Both the position numbers and the translations under genes were made by a program. Positions 1 to 8,360 of a stretch of DNA of 64,000 nt are shown in pieces. Position 1 is the first letter of the stretch. The number at the start of each line of letters is the position of its first letter. Source of the DNA: CBDHHC01 sp965263345 (lineage in GTDB: Bacteria > Pseudomonadota > Alphaproteobacteria > Rhizobiales > CBDHHC01); contig CBDHHC010000014.1 of NCBI GenBank assembly GCA_965263345.1, positions 1-64,000 on the forward strand. Direction: 5' to 3'. The notes beneath the pieces were generated by a model. It was given only the letters and a program-made list of their open reading frames with translations. It was not told the origin of the DNA and made no database searches.

Positions 1-762
1 GATGACATCGCCAGTGAAATAACGGTTCAAATTAAACCTATTGATGGAACAAATACGAAAAAACGTGTTGAACAAGTTGCCCTCTTTTTGAAAAAGCAAC
101 CAGGCATTAACCGCGTTAAACCTCTCAATGCACAAGACTTGTCTGCCCTTCTGGAACCTTGGTTAGGCCGAGGAGATGCTCTATCCGCTCTACCAGTCCC
201 ACATCTTATTGCGATCGAAATAAACAGTAGCAGTCCACCAGATATGAAAAACTTGACAGATATTCTGGAGAGCAGTTTCCAAGGAGTCATATTGGATGAC
301 CACCGTTATTGGCGCGCGCAAATTAGAACCGTAACAAGGTCTTTGGCTTTAGGAGGAATAACCGTTCTGTTTTTGATGGGCGCAGCAACAACCGCCATTA
401 TTGTTTCTGCAACAAGAAGCGCACTAGCATCAAATAAAGAAATTGTAGAAGTCTTACATTTTGTTGGGGCAACAGATAGCTTTATAGCAAGAGAATTTGA
501 AAAACATTTCCTTGCTCTTGGTATACGAGCAGGATTAATTGGGGCATTCTTTGCTGCAATCATTTTCTTAATAATGCCTGCTCTCATTCAACTCGTAGGC
601 GGACATGCAATCACAATGGCAGAAATTCGGCGTTTATTAGGGTCAGCGACTCTTGATATACCAGGATATATCCTTCTTGTTGTTGTTGTAATTGTAATTG
701 CCGCACTTTGTATGTTAACCTCAAGATATGGTGTATATCGAATTCTTAATAACAGAACTTAA
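1..762 (+). CDS. ftsX: Cell division protein FtsX (5' end missing)
   Basis: This is the C-terminal part of FtsX, the membrane subunit of the FtsEX complex that couples ATP hydrolysis to septal peptidoglycan hydrolysis. The reading frame is open from base 1, so the start and ftsE lie to the left of the window. The 253 visible residues contain a periplasmic extracellular-loop region. Three hydrophobic segments then follow, with the typical text VLHFVGATDSFIAREFEKH between the first and second, a hallmark of the FtsX permease fold. The order ftsX, DUF218 protein, plsC is common in alphaproteobacteria, which supports the call. No terminator is seen after the stop. Confidence 0.9.
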   Translation, partial: DDIASEITVQIKPIDGTNTKKRVEQVALFLKKQPGINRVKPLNAQDLSALLEPWLGRGDALSALPVPHLIAIEINSSSPPDMKNLTDILESSFQGVILDDHRYWRAQIRTVTRSLALGGITVLFLMGAATTAIIVSATRSALASNKEIVEVLHFVGATDSFIAREFEKHFLALGIRAGLIGAFFAAIIFLIMPALIQLVGGHAITMAEIRRLLGSATLDIPGYILLVVVVIVIAALCMLTSRYGVYRILNNRT

Positions 763-870
763 GGCTATTATTCAAAAATATAGTTGGCACAGATTGATAA
801 AGTTGCCTAAAATCTTCTAAAAGACTATCCTGTGGATCGAAACACAATGAAGATGGAATGGTAAAAAAGC

Positions 871-1497
871 TTGAAAAGATTTATGCTTATTCTATTGAAA
901 AATAAGATATTTGTTGCATTATCATCACTAACACTTCTGTGCCTGATACTATTTATTGTGGGTTTTCTTACTTTTATTTCAACTATTAATAAAAATACAA
1001 TAAATAACGTAATTGCAGCTGATGGTATTGTTGTTTTAACGGGTGGCCCCGCAAGAATTGAACAAGCTGTGGAACTTTTATCCAAAGGTAAAGGCAAACG
1101 ACTTTTGATTAGTGGAGTTCATCCTGCCACCTCTCGCAAAGACTTATCTAACTTAGTCCCACAACATGCTTTGATGTTTAATTGCTGTATTGATATTGAT
1201 CATATTGCGCAAAATACGATTGGAAATGCATCTCAAACAAAAGCTTGGGTAACGAATAAAGACTTTTCCTCAGTTATTGTTGTAACCTCTAGCTATCATA
1301 TGCCGCGCAGCCTTGTAGAATTACGTCTTGCCTTACCATTCACAAAACTCATACCATGCCCTGTAAATTCACATAATGTTCATATGGACGCCTGGTGGGC
1401 TTACCCAGGAACATTATGGCTATTAATTAAAGAATATGTAAAAACAATAGCAGCCCTAATAAGACACGGAATTATGCAACTAGCATATATATTCTGA
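871..1497 (+). CDS. YdcF/ElyC-type DUF218 membrane protein
   Basis: The 208-residue protein has one N-terminal membrane segment (about residues 10-35) followed by a DUF218 domain. Typical family text is visible: DGIVVLTGGPARIEQAVELL at the start of the domain, then KRLLISG and a later VVTSSYHMPRS. DUF218 proteins (YdcF, SanA, ElyC) are linked to envelope integrity, but their biochemical role is not settled. The start is uncertain: I use TTG at 871, and the ATG at 883 would only trim four residues. No strong ribosome-binding site is seen. It lies between ftsX and plsC, which fits an envelope role. Confidence 0.8.
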   Translation: MKRFMLILLKNKIFVALSSLTLLCLILFIVGFLTFISTINKNTINNVIAADGIVVLTGGPARIEQAVELLSKGKGKRLLISGVHPATSRKDLSNLVPQHALMFNCCIDIDHIAQNTIGNASQTKAWVTNKDFSSVIVVTSSYHMPRSLVELRLALPFTKLIPCPVNSHNVHMDAWWAYPGTLWLLIKEYVKTIAALIRHGIMQLAYIF

Positions 1498-1527
1498 CTT
1501 AATAACAATAAGAAAAGTCAATGTATT

Positions 1528-2292
1528 ATGGTAAAATCATTCATATTCAATTCATTATTCTATCTCATAACAGCACTCTTTGTTATTATTGGTAGCCCAT
1601 TGTTGTTGGGGCCACGAAGCTGGGCAATGGCAGGACTAAGAGCACATGCAAGAACCTGTCTTTGGATGCTAAAAGTAATCATAGGGTTAAAATATGAAAT
1701 TAGAGGACTAGAAAACTTACCTCAAGCTCCTTACTTAGTTGCAAGCAAACATCAATCTCCCTGGGAGACATTTGCGTTAATACCTCTATTTAAAGACCCA
1801 GTAACCATACAAAAAGCAGAACTCTTCCTAATTCCCTTTCATGGATGGTTCTCAAAAAAATTTGGAATGATTGGCGTAAAACGCTCCTCTGGTCCAACTG
1901 CCCTAAGACATATGATATCCCAAGCCAAAGACCGTGTAGCAAAAAATAGAGAAATTATAATATTTCCTGAAGGGTCTCGTATGACGCCAGGAAATGAACC
2001 ACAATACAAACCGGGCATTATTAAATTATATGAAGATTTGAACCTGCCATGTGTCCCAGTGGCTTTAAATTCAGGGTTATTCTGGCCCCGCAAATCATCA
2101 ATGCGTTATGCTGGAACAATAATTGTTGAGTTTTTGCCCTCGATAGAACCAGGTTTAGCCCGCAAAGACTTCAAGCAAAAATTACAAAATCAAATAGAAG
2201 AAGCCACTTATAATATAACTAAAGAAGCAGCAACTTCAAAAAACCCACCACATATACCTCTCCAAACAAAAAAATACCTAGATATGGTATAA
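1528..2292 (+). CDS. plsC: 1-acyl-sn-glycerol-3-phosphate acyltransferase (PlsC family)
   Basis: It probably transfers an acyl chain to lysophosphatidic acid to form phosphatidic acid at the inner face of the cytoplasmic membrane. The 254-residue protein has an N-terminal hydrophobic segment, the acyltransferase motif KHQSPWET near residue 87, and the glycerophosphate-binding motif FPEGSR near residue 149. The catalytic motif reads H-x4-E rather than the textbook H-x4-D; I believe this variant occurs in related alphaproteobacterial proteins. It starts 30 bases after the DUF218 gene, so co-transcription is likely. The exact acyl acceptor cannot be read from sequence. Confidence 0.88.
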   Translation: MVKSFIFNSLFYLITALFVIIGSPLLLGPRSWAMAGLRAHARTCLWMLKVIIGLKYEIRGLENLPQAPYLVASKHQSPWETFALIPLFKDPVTIQKAELFLIPFHGWFSKKFGMIGVKRSSGPTALRHMISQAKDRVAKNREIIIFPEGSRMTPGNEPQYKPGIIKLYEDLNLPCVPVALNSGLFWPRKSSMRYAGTIIVEFLPSIEPGLARKDFKQKLQNQIEEATYNITKEAATSKNPPHIPLQTKKYLDMV

Positions 2293-2426
2293 ATTAACCT
2301 TTTAGATACTATATACAGCATAAAAGACCTTGAAAGTTTTTTTCAGAAATAGTACAAAAAGTGAACATATTACTAAAATACCACGTAATATTCAAGCATA
2401 AGTGCGTATAGAGATAGAGGTATGCA

Positions 2427-4727
2427 ATGCAAAGCCAACAGCCCCAACAGTCTATTTCAGAACAAATATGGGATATGAAATACTGCTTAAAAAAAAGTGA
2501 TGGGTCTTCAAAAGATAAAACTCTAGAAGGCACTTGGCGTAGAGTTGCAAAAGCTGCAGCGCAAGCAGAAAAAAAAGCAAAAATAAAATATTGGGAAAGT
2601 GAATTTTATAACGCAATGGAAAATTTTGAGTTTTTACCAGCAGGCCGCATCCTTGCTGGGGCCGGCTCAAAACGCAAAGTCACATTATTTAATTGCTATG
2701 TTATGGGGAATATTGATGACAGCATGGTTTCCATTTTTGACCATGTGAAAGAAGCTGCTCTGACACTACAACAAGGGGGCGGCATAGGGCAGGATTTTTC
2801 TACATTAAGACCAAAAGGAGCGCATGTTAAGGGTGTTGGTGCTGATGCTTCTGGTCCAATCAATTTCATGAATATTTGGGACTCAATGTGCAGAACAATC
2901 ATGTCAGCAGGAGCACGTCGAGGCGCAATGATGGCAACTTTACGATGTGACCATCCAGATATTGAAGAGTTTATAACAGTAAAAAAAGACCCTGCACTAT
3001 TAAGAATGTTCAATTTGTCCGTATTGGTGACTGATGGTTTCATGCAAGCTGTTAGTAATGATCAGGAATGGCCTTTAATATTTGATGGAGAAATATACAA
3101 AACTGTCCAGGCGAGAATACTATGGGATAAAATTATGCAATCAAATTATGACTCTGCAGAGCCAGGGGTCATCTTTATAGATAGAATTAATGAAAAAAAT
3201 AATCTGAATTACTGCGAAACAATATATGCGACAAACCCGTGTGGAGAACAACCCTTGCCGCCTCATGGAGCTTGTTTGCTTGGATCAATCAATCTAGCGA
3301 AATTAGTAAAAAACCCGTTCTCATCAAACAGTGAACTAAATGAAAAACGCTTAGAAAAACTTACCTCAGTAGCAGTACGTTTCCTGGATAACATTATCGA
3401 TATATCTCAATTCCCTTTAAATGAACAAAAAGAGGAAGCCCATAACAAACGCCGTTTAGGGTTAGGTATAACAGGATTAGCTGATGCACTAATTCTATGT
3501 GGAATGACATACGGTTCAGAACAAGCACAAGAATATGCAAGCCGTTGGATGGAAATTATTGCAAACAAAGCATACGAAACAAGCAGCGAATTAGCTTCAG
3601 AAAAAGGCACTTTCCCTTTATATGATGCTGATCACTTCCATGAAGCCCCAATGATAAAAAACTTATCTTTAGCAGTACGAAAAAAGATAAAACTAAATGG
3701 ATTGAGAAATGGCCTGCTCACCTCTATTGCCCCAACTGGAACCATTTCTCTTTTTGCAGGAAATGTTTCAAGCGGTATTGAACCGGTTTTTGACTTCAGC
3801 TACAACCGCCAAATCAAAAATAAGGATGGGTCCACACAGACACAAACTGTTTATGATTATGCATATCAAATGTATCAAAAAGATTTTGGTACAAAAAAAG
3901 ATTTACCTCAACAATTCATCACAACACAAAATCTACCTCCTGAAGCTCATATTGATATGCAAGCAGCTGTGCAACCCTATGTGGATAGCGCAATTTCAAA
4001 AACAGTAAATTGTCCAGAAGATATCTCTTTCGATACTTTTAAAAACCTTTATTTAATGGCTTATGAAAAAGGATTAAAAGGGTGCACAACGTACCGACCA
4101 AATGAAATAACAGGTTCTGTACTGTCAAAACCAGATGAGAATAACAATACGACAGAAACAAAAATATTAGGGTCATCTGAGGATCAGCAGATCATTTATA
4201 TGTCCAAACCACTGGAACGCGAGGACATGCTATCCGGTAATACGTATAAATTAAAATGGCCAGGATCTGACCACGCTTTATACATCACAATAAATGACAT
4301 TACACAGAAAGGCAAAAAACGTCCCTTCGAAATTTTTATCAATTCAAAGAATCTTGAACACTACTCTTGGACTGTCGCCTTAACACGTATGATCTCTGCG
4401 GTCTTTCGCAGAGGGGGAGACGTTACATTCGTTATTGAAGAATTAAAAGCAATCTTTGATCCATTAGGAGGGCAATGGCAAAATGGAGAATATATACCCA
4501 GCTTACAAGCAGCCATTGGTCGCATTATTGAAACGCATATGCAAAATATTAACTTTCTTCCTGAAGACTCCTCGAATGAGGACCCACAAAAACTTGAAAA
4601 CTCTATACAGAAACACAATATAAAACACAGAATGAAAAATTACTGCAAACAATGTTCATCACATTCATTAGTATATCAGAATGGCTGCATGACATGTTAC
4701 AATTGTGGCAAATCTGAATGTGGTTAA
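2427..4727 (+). CDS. nrdJ: Adenosylcobalamin-dependent ribonucleotide reductase (class II)
   Basis: It reduces ribonucleotides to deoxyribonucleotides using adenosylcobalamin instead of a diiron or glycyl radical subunit. The 766-residue protein shows the barrel signatures of class II enzymes: FNCYVMGNIDDSM, GGGIGQDFS, the active-site segment NPCGEQPLPPHGACLLGSIN, and APTGTISLFAGNVSSGIEP. A TSCPD-type domain follows (about residues 600-700). The tail has CxxC pairs (CKQC, CMTC, CYNC), which could carry redox-active or zinc-binding cysteines. No N-terminal ATP-cone is apparent, and the protein is much shorter than the roughly 1200-residue NrdJ of many alphaproteobacteria. The start follows a purine-rich stretch. 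No cobalamin riboswitch was recognised upstream. Confidence 0.92.
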   Translation: MQSQQPQQSISEQIWDMKYCLKKSDGSSKDKTLEGTWRRVAKAAAQAEKKAKIKYWESEFYNAMENFEFLPAGRILAGAGSKRKVTLFNCYVMGNIDDSMVSIFDHVKEAALTLQQGGGIGQDFSTLRPKGAHVKGVGADASGPINFMNIWDSMCRTIMSAGARRGAMMATLRCDHPDIEEFITVKKDPALLRMFNLSVLVTDGFMQAVSNDQEWPLIFDGEIYKTVQARILWDKIMQSNYDSAEPGVIFIDRINEKNNLNYCETIYATNPCGEQPLPPHGACLLGSINLAKLVKNPFSSNSELNEKRLEKLTSVAVRFLDNIIDISQFPLNEQKEEAHNKRRLGLGITGLADALILCGMTYGSEQAQEYASRWMEIIANKAYETSSELASEKGTFPLYDADHFHEAPMIKNLSLAVRKKIKLNGLRNGLLTSIAPTGTISLFAGNVSSGIEPVFDFSYNRQIKNKDGSTQTQTVYDYAYQMYQKDFGTKKDLPQQFITTQNLPPEAHIDMQAAVQPYVDSAISKTVNCPEDISFDTFKNLYLMAYEKGLKGCTTYRPNEITGSVLSKPDENNNTTETKILGSSEDQQIIYMSKPLEREDMLSGNTYKLKWPGSDHALYITINDITQKGKKRPFEIFINSKNLEHYSWTVALTRMISAVFRRGGDVTFVIEELKAIFDPLGGQWQNGEYIPSLQAAIGRIIETHMQNINFLPEDSSNEDPQKLENSIQKHNIKHRMKNYCKQCSSHSLVYQNGCMTCYNCGKSECG

Positions 4728-4896
4728 ACTTAGAATATTAATAAGAATAGAAAATGATATTAAATAAATAAATTTTAAAACCGATTAATACTTACTTGTT
4801 AATAAATAGATCAGTCACATTTTTGCTTAATTGCTTCAATAAATGCGTAACTAGCATTTTACGAATCACTCAAGCAATATGAGGTAGTAAATACAG

Positions 4897-5304
4897 ATGC
4901 GTAATACAAATGCACTAGCGAACAAAACAAATAACCTGATTAATGAACCAGCTCTTATAAATAGTATCGCTCATATTGATCAAACTTTTCACTACTGGCA
5001 TGGAGCATCGGGAAAGCGTTATGTACACACAATATACGCTTTAACCCAATGTCCAATTATGCCCAAAGCAAACTATATCTTGGTAAAACAGGAAAAAAAC
5101 GGTAAAAAAATTGCGCTGAGAATCGGACAAACAATAGAAAGTGCATCCTCACTAAATTTAGCACACTTAAGGCAAAAAGCGGCTCAGCTTGGGGCGAATG
5201 AAATCCATATACACGTACTCTCCAATACATCAAAAGAGCGTCATCTAACAGAACTAGATCTGCGTGCAGGTATTTTCTCTCATCTGTCTGCAGAAAATAT
5301 GTAA
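4897..5304 (+). CDS. Conserved hypothetical protein, 135 aa
   Basis: I do not recognise a named family. The protein is soluble, with no signal peptide or membrane segment. The central part has a motif-rich stretch with HYWHGASGKRYVHTIYAL followed by CPIMPKANYILVK, which looks conserved and resembles small hypothetical proteins I associate with Rhizobiales. The C-terminal half alternates helix and strand (LAHLRQKAAQLGANEIHIHVL). It follows nrdJ after about 170 AT-rich bases and converges on the chaC-like gene. Coding character and an ATG start make it likely real; its function is unknown. Confidence 0.65.
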   Translation: MRNTNALANKTNNLINEPALINSIAHIDQTFHYWHGASGKRYVHTIYALTQCPIMPKANYILVKQEKNGKKIALRIGQTIESASSLNLAHLRQKAAQLGANEIHIHVLSNTSKERHLTELDLRAGIFSHLSAENM

Positions 5305-5335
5305 CTTAAATTTTAGAACAATAAACTATTATTAA

Positions 5336-5866
5336 TCACTTCTTACATCTGACCATCACACTCAACCGTTCTAAATGAGTATCATAAATATCTAAATCTC
5401 TAAGATGAAAAAGTGTATTTAGAAAATAATCAATATTTCGCCCATTACACCCCGAACGTGTCCTTAAAATATAAGCTTGATATTCATATGGCAAACGATT
5501 GACATATAGTGGGCTATTACAATTTGCGACATAACAAAGAGCTGTAACATATCTTTCACTACCATCTAGCAAACGAATTGATTTAAACATCCCTCGATAA
5601 ACACCGTTTATGAGTTCCCGTTTTTGCAAATACACCCGAGCGCAAGGAAATTGATCTCTCGAAATACGAAAAGCCATTCCAACACAATGACCTCCAAAAT
5701 CCAATCCAAAAACAAGCCCAGGGCGCGATCGTGTCCCTCGGTATCTTGTTGAACGTACACATAACGCCCTATGGCCACCGTCAAGCCTAGCTGGAATAGC
5801 CTCCTCGTAAGGAAAGCCTGGCGACCAGATTAAAGACCCATATCCGAAAACCCAATAGTTACTCAA
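5336..5866 (-). CDS. ChaC-like gamma-glutamylcyclotransferase
   Basis: Members of this family split gamma-glutamyl compounds, in the ChaC branch glutathione itself, to 5-oxoproline and the remaining peptide in the cytosol. The N-terminus carries the substrate-loop motif FGYGSLIW, followed by RSTRYRGTRSRPGLVFGLDFG, which is typical of the ChaC branch. The catalytic glutamate is probably the one in KRELINGVYRG. Length (176 residues) is normal. The gene is 23 bases downstream of tyrC on the same strand and could be the last gene of a hisC-tyrC-chaC unit. Confidence 0.85.
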   Translation of the reverse strand: MSNYWVFGYGSLIWSPGFPYEEAIPARLDGGHRALCVRSTRYRGTRSRPGLVFGLDFGGHCVGMAFRISRDQFPCARVYLQKRELINGVYRGMFKSIRLLDGSERYVTALCYVANCNSPLYVNRLPYEYQAYILRTRSGCNGRNIDYFLNTLFHLRDLDIYDTHLERLSVMVRCKK

Positions 5867-5889
5867 AACTAACTTACCTATCTAAATAC

Positions 5890-6840
5890 TTAGCTATCAG
5901 ACTTTGAAGCTCCCGTAGAAACACTTCGCCCAAAATCAGGAGCATCGGTTTCTTGACCAGCCTCAATAATATTTCTTCGAATCTCTCTGGTACGTTGAAA
6001 GTGATCAAGTAAAGCATCACCGTCATCCCAACGAATGTAACGCTGTAACGCAGAAAGGTCTTCAGAAAAACGACCCAACATTTCTAAAACAGCAGATTTA
6101 TTATTTAAGAAAATATCCCTCCACATAACAGGGTCCGAAGCTGCAATCCTAGTAAAATCACGAAAACCACCTGCAGAGAATTTAATAACCTCTGACCTTG
6201 TAACTTCCTCCATATCAGCAGCAGTCCCAACAATGTTATACGCAACCAAATGTGGAACATGACTGGTAATTGCCAACACAATATCATGATGACTTGGAGA
6301 CATTATTTCAACATAACTTCCACAAGCTTCCCAAAAAGTTTTTAAAGACTCGACAGCATGCCGATCTGTATCTTCCACTGGAGTTAGAATACACCATCGA
6401 CCATCAAAAAGTTCCGCGAAACCAGATTCAGGCCCTGAGTTCTCTGTCCCTGCAACAGGATGCCCTGGCACAAAATGAACACCTTCAGGAACGTGACGAG
6501 AAACATCATTATAAACTTGCCCTTTGACAGATCCAACATCAGTCAGAATTGAACCCGTTTTCAAATAAGGGGCAATCTCAGTAATCAGACTTTCATATAC
6601 ACCTACCGGGGTACACAAAATGACTAAATCTGCCCCTTCCACGGCATCTTGTGCCGTCTCAAAAATTTCATCAACCAGGCCAAGTTCGAGGGCTTTATCA
6701 CGGGTATTCTGCGAGCGTACGCTTCCAACAATACATCTAGCCAAATTACCACGTCTCATAGCATGACTTAGGGAAGAGCCAATAAGCCCAATACCAATCA
6801 AACACACTTTATCAAACATGTGGCTTTGTTTTATATCCAT
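5890..6840 (-). CDS. tyrC: Prephenate/arogenate dehydrogenase
   Basis: It catalyses the NAD(P)-dependent oxidative decarboxylation in tyrosine synthesis (prephenate to 4-hydroxyphenylpyruvate, or arogenate to tyrosine). A Rossmann motif GIGLIGSS lies near residue 17, followed by CTPVGVY, LTDVGSVKG and the substrate-region motif PGHPVAGTENSG, all typical of the TyrA dehydrogenase family. No chorismate mutase domain is fused. The ATG at 6840 is preceded by AAGGATAG at good spacing, so this start is preferred over the internal ATG at codon 8. It lies 13 bases after hisC, a frequent alphaproteobacterial pairing. Substrate preference cannot be told. Confidence 0.92.
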   Translation of the reverse strand: MDIKQSHMFDKVCLIGIGLIGSSLSHAMRRGNLARCIVGSVRSQNTRDKALELGLVDEIFETAQDAVEGADLVILCTPVGVYESLITEIAPYLKTGSILTDVGSVKGQVYNDVSRHVPEGVHFVPGHPVAGTENSGPESGFAELFDGRWCILTPVEDTDRHAVESLKTFWEACGSYVEIMSPSHHDIVLAITSHVPHLVAYNIVGTAADMEEVTRSEVIKFSAGGFRDFTRIAASDPVMWRDIFLNNKSAVLEMLGRFSEDLSALQRYIRWDDGDALLDHFQRTREIRRNIIEAGQETDAPDFGRSVSTGASKSDS

Positions 6841-6853
6841 GAAGCTATCCTTT

Positions 6854-7945
6854 TTATTCTTGATTCATAAACTCAGTGAGAGCTTCAATAAAGGCTAAAT
6901 TTTCTTCTTCTGTACCAACTGTTAAACGAAGAGAATTTGGCAATCCATAATCTGCAACAGGACGCAAAATAATCCCGCGTGATTGCAAAAACCTATCGGC
7001 ATTTTCTGCGGCACTATTAAAATTTAAAAGCAAAAAATTAGTAACACTGGGAGTAACCTGTATATCTAAATTTTCAATTTTATGTTTCAGCCATGCAAGC
7101 CATTTATCATTATGCACTATCGCCTTCTCAACATGTATGGTGTCATCAAGAGCTGCAACACCAGCTGATATAGCTGGACCAGGGACATTAAATGGTCCTC
7201 TAATGCGATTTAATGCATCAGCAACCTGTAAAGGACAATAAGCCCACCCCAACCTTAAACTCGCTAGTCCATAGACTTTAGAGAAGGTTCGAGTCATAAC
7301 AGTATTGTCTGTCTTCTCCACCAGTTCTATCCCAGCTTTATAGTCATTAAGTTTTATATATTCTGAATAAGCAGCATCTAAAACCAATAATACCTTATCA
7401 GGCAACCCATCTCTTAATCGCTTTATTTCATTTATAGGTAGATAGGTTCCCGTTGGATTATTCGGATTTGCAAGGAAGACAACTTTAGTCTTGTCCGTAA
7501 CAAGGTTTAAAATTGATTCCACATTTGCATGATGATGACTCTCATCCGCAAGTACAGGAAATGCACCACTTGCATATGTCGCTATTCTAAAGATAAGAAA
7601 ACCATATTGTGGAATAATAGCCTCATCCCCAGGGCCTAAATAAGCGCGTGCTATAAGGTTAATAAGATCATCTGAACCAGTGCCACAGACTATGCGAGCA
7701 GCGTCAAGTGAATACTTTCTTGCGAGAGTTTCTCGCAACACACTCGCAGAAGTATCAGGATATCTCTCCAAACTGTTAGCACTTTCTCTAAATGCTTCAA
7801 TTGCTTTTTCACTAGCGCCAAGTGGTGTCTCATTCGAAGATAGCTTAATTATTCTTACAGCACCCGGCACATAGCTTTTGCCAGGGACATAAGGCGTGAT
7901 TCTCATAACACCGGGACAAGGAAGAGGTTTTTCTCCACCTGACAT
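6854..7945 (-). CDS. hisC: Histidinol-phosphate aminotransferase
   Basis: This pyridoxal-phosphate enzyme interconverts imidazole-acetol phosphate and histidinol phosphate; beside tyrC it may also transaminate prephenate or phenylpyruvates. Fold-type I signatures are present: LSSNETPLGAS, RYPD, FLANPNNPTGTY, DAAYSEY, and the PLP lysine in TRTFSKVYGLASLRLGW (K223). I place the start at the ATG at 7945 (protein MSGGEKPLPCPG), because AGGAGAT lies five bases upstream and the family usually begins this way. An upstream ATG at 7966 would add seven residues. It heads the hisC-tyrC-chaC set and is divergent from metX. Confidence 0.93.
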   Translation of the reverse strand: MSGGEKPLPCPGVMRITPYVPGKSYVPGAVRIIKLSSNETPLGASEKAIEAFRESANSLERYPDTSASVLRETLARKYSLDAARIVCGTGSDDLINLIARAYLGPGDEAIIPQYGFLIFRIATYASGAFPVLADESHHHANVESILNLVTDKTKVVFLANPNNPTGTYLPINEIKRLRDGLPDKVLLVLDAAYSEYIKLNDYKAGIELVEKTDNTVMTRTFSKVYGLASLRLGWAYCPLQVADALNRIRGPFNVPGPAISAGVAALDDTIHVEKAIVHNDKWLAWLKHKIENLDIQVTPSVTNFLLLNFNSAAENADRFLQSRGIILRPVADYGLPNSLRLTVGTEEENLAFIEALTEFMNQE

Positions 7946-8164
7946 GAAATATCTCCTAAAATACAATGACTTACAGGTTAGATCAACTTTAAGGCTTATA
8001 AGTTAACCCTATTAAAATTATGCCCTAAGCATGATTACAACCAAATCTATAAATTGGTAACTTTGGATTGTTTCTACTTAATTTAATCAAGGTCTTACTA
8101 TGAAACAAGCACTTTATCATTTGAGCTAAATCTCAATACATCTTTATATTTACAGATATGCTAC

Positions 8165-8195
8165 TTGACATCACACTATTCTAATGGCTTATTCT
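8165..8195 (+). promoter_or_regulatory. Candidate promoter for the metX riboswitch transcript
   Basis: A perfect -35 hexamer TTGACA (8165-8170) is followed after 19 bases by TATTCT (8190-8195). This would place the transcription start close to 8202, immediately before the riboswitch aptamer. The spacer is slightly long, so the -10 assignment is tentative. Confidence 0.5.
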
Positions 8196-8202
8196 AAAAT
8201 AA

Positions 8203-8260
8203 TTGTGTGGTGATTTGGTCAGCCGGCTTGCAGCCACAAAAAATAAATTGCTAAAAGGGC
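8203..8260 (+). ncRNA. SAM-II riboswitch (metX leader)
   Basis: The sequence has the order of elements known for SAM-II aptamers: a P1 arm TGTGG, the conserved TGATTTGG, then CCGGCTTGCAG, the second P1 arm CCACA, an A-rich linker ending ATAAATTGC, and the 3' pseudoknot strand GCTAAAAGGGC. I compared it from memory with the well-studied marine metX SAM-II RNA (UGAUUU, UUGCAA, AUAAAU, GCUAAAAAGGG), and all blocks correspond. SAM-II switches are typical of alphaproteobacterial methionine genes. SAM binding should lower metX expression, here probably through the terminator that follows. Confidence 0.9.
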
Positions 8261-8268
8261 AAAAATAT

Positions 8269-8303
8269 CCGGCCAAAACTTTGTTTTGTATGCCGGTTTT
8301 TTT
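8269..8303 (+). terminator. Intrinsic terminator in the metX leader
   Basis: CCGGC (8269-8273) pairs with GCCGG (8292-8296), with an inner CAAAAC/GTTTTG helix and a three-base bulge. A run of seven T follows (8297-8303). It lies after the SAM-II aptamer and 57 bases before the metX start, so it is suited to premature termination controlled by the riboswitch. The linker from the aptamer (AAAAATAT) is short. Confidence 0.8.
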
Positions 8304-8360
8304 ATGTTGGCCCTTAATATTTACACTCTTTAGAGACCATATAGGAGAAGTATAGGGCGT

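Noticed and set aside
2293..2426. Cobalamin riboswitch before nrdJ
   Set aside because: The space is only 134 bases and no B12-box text (GCCACTG-like) is visible.
2309..2533. Minus-strand frame opposite the nrdJ start
   Set aside because: It lies mostly antisense to nrdJ and its leader, with cysteine- and tyrosine-rich text unlike a folded protein.
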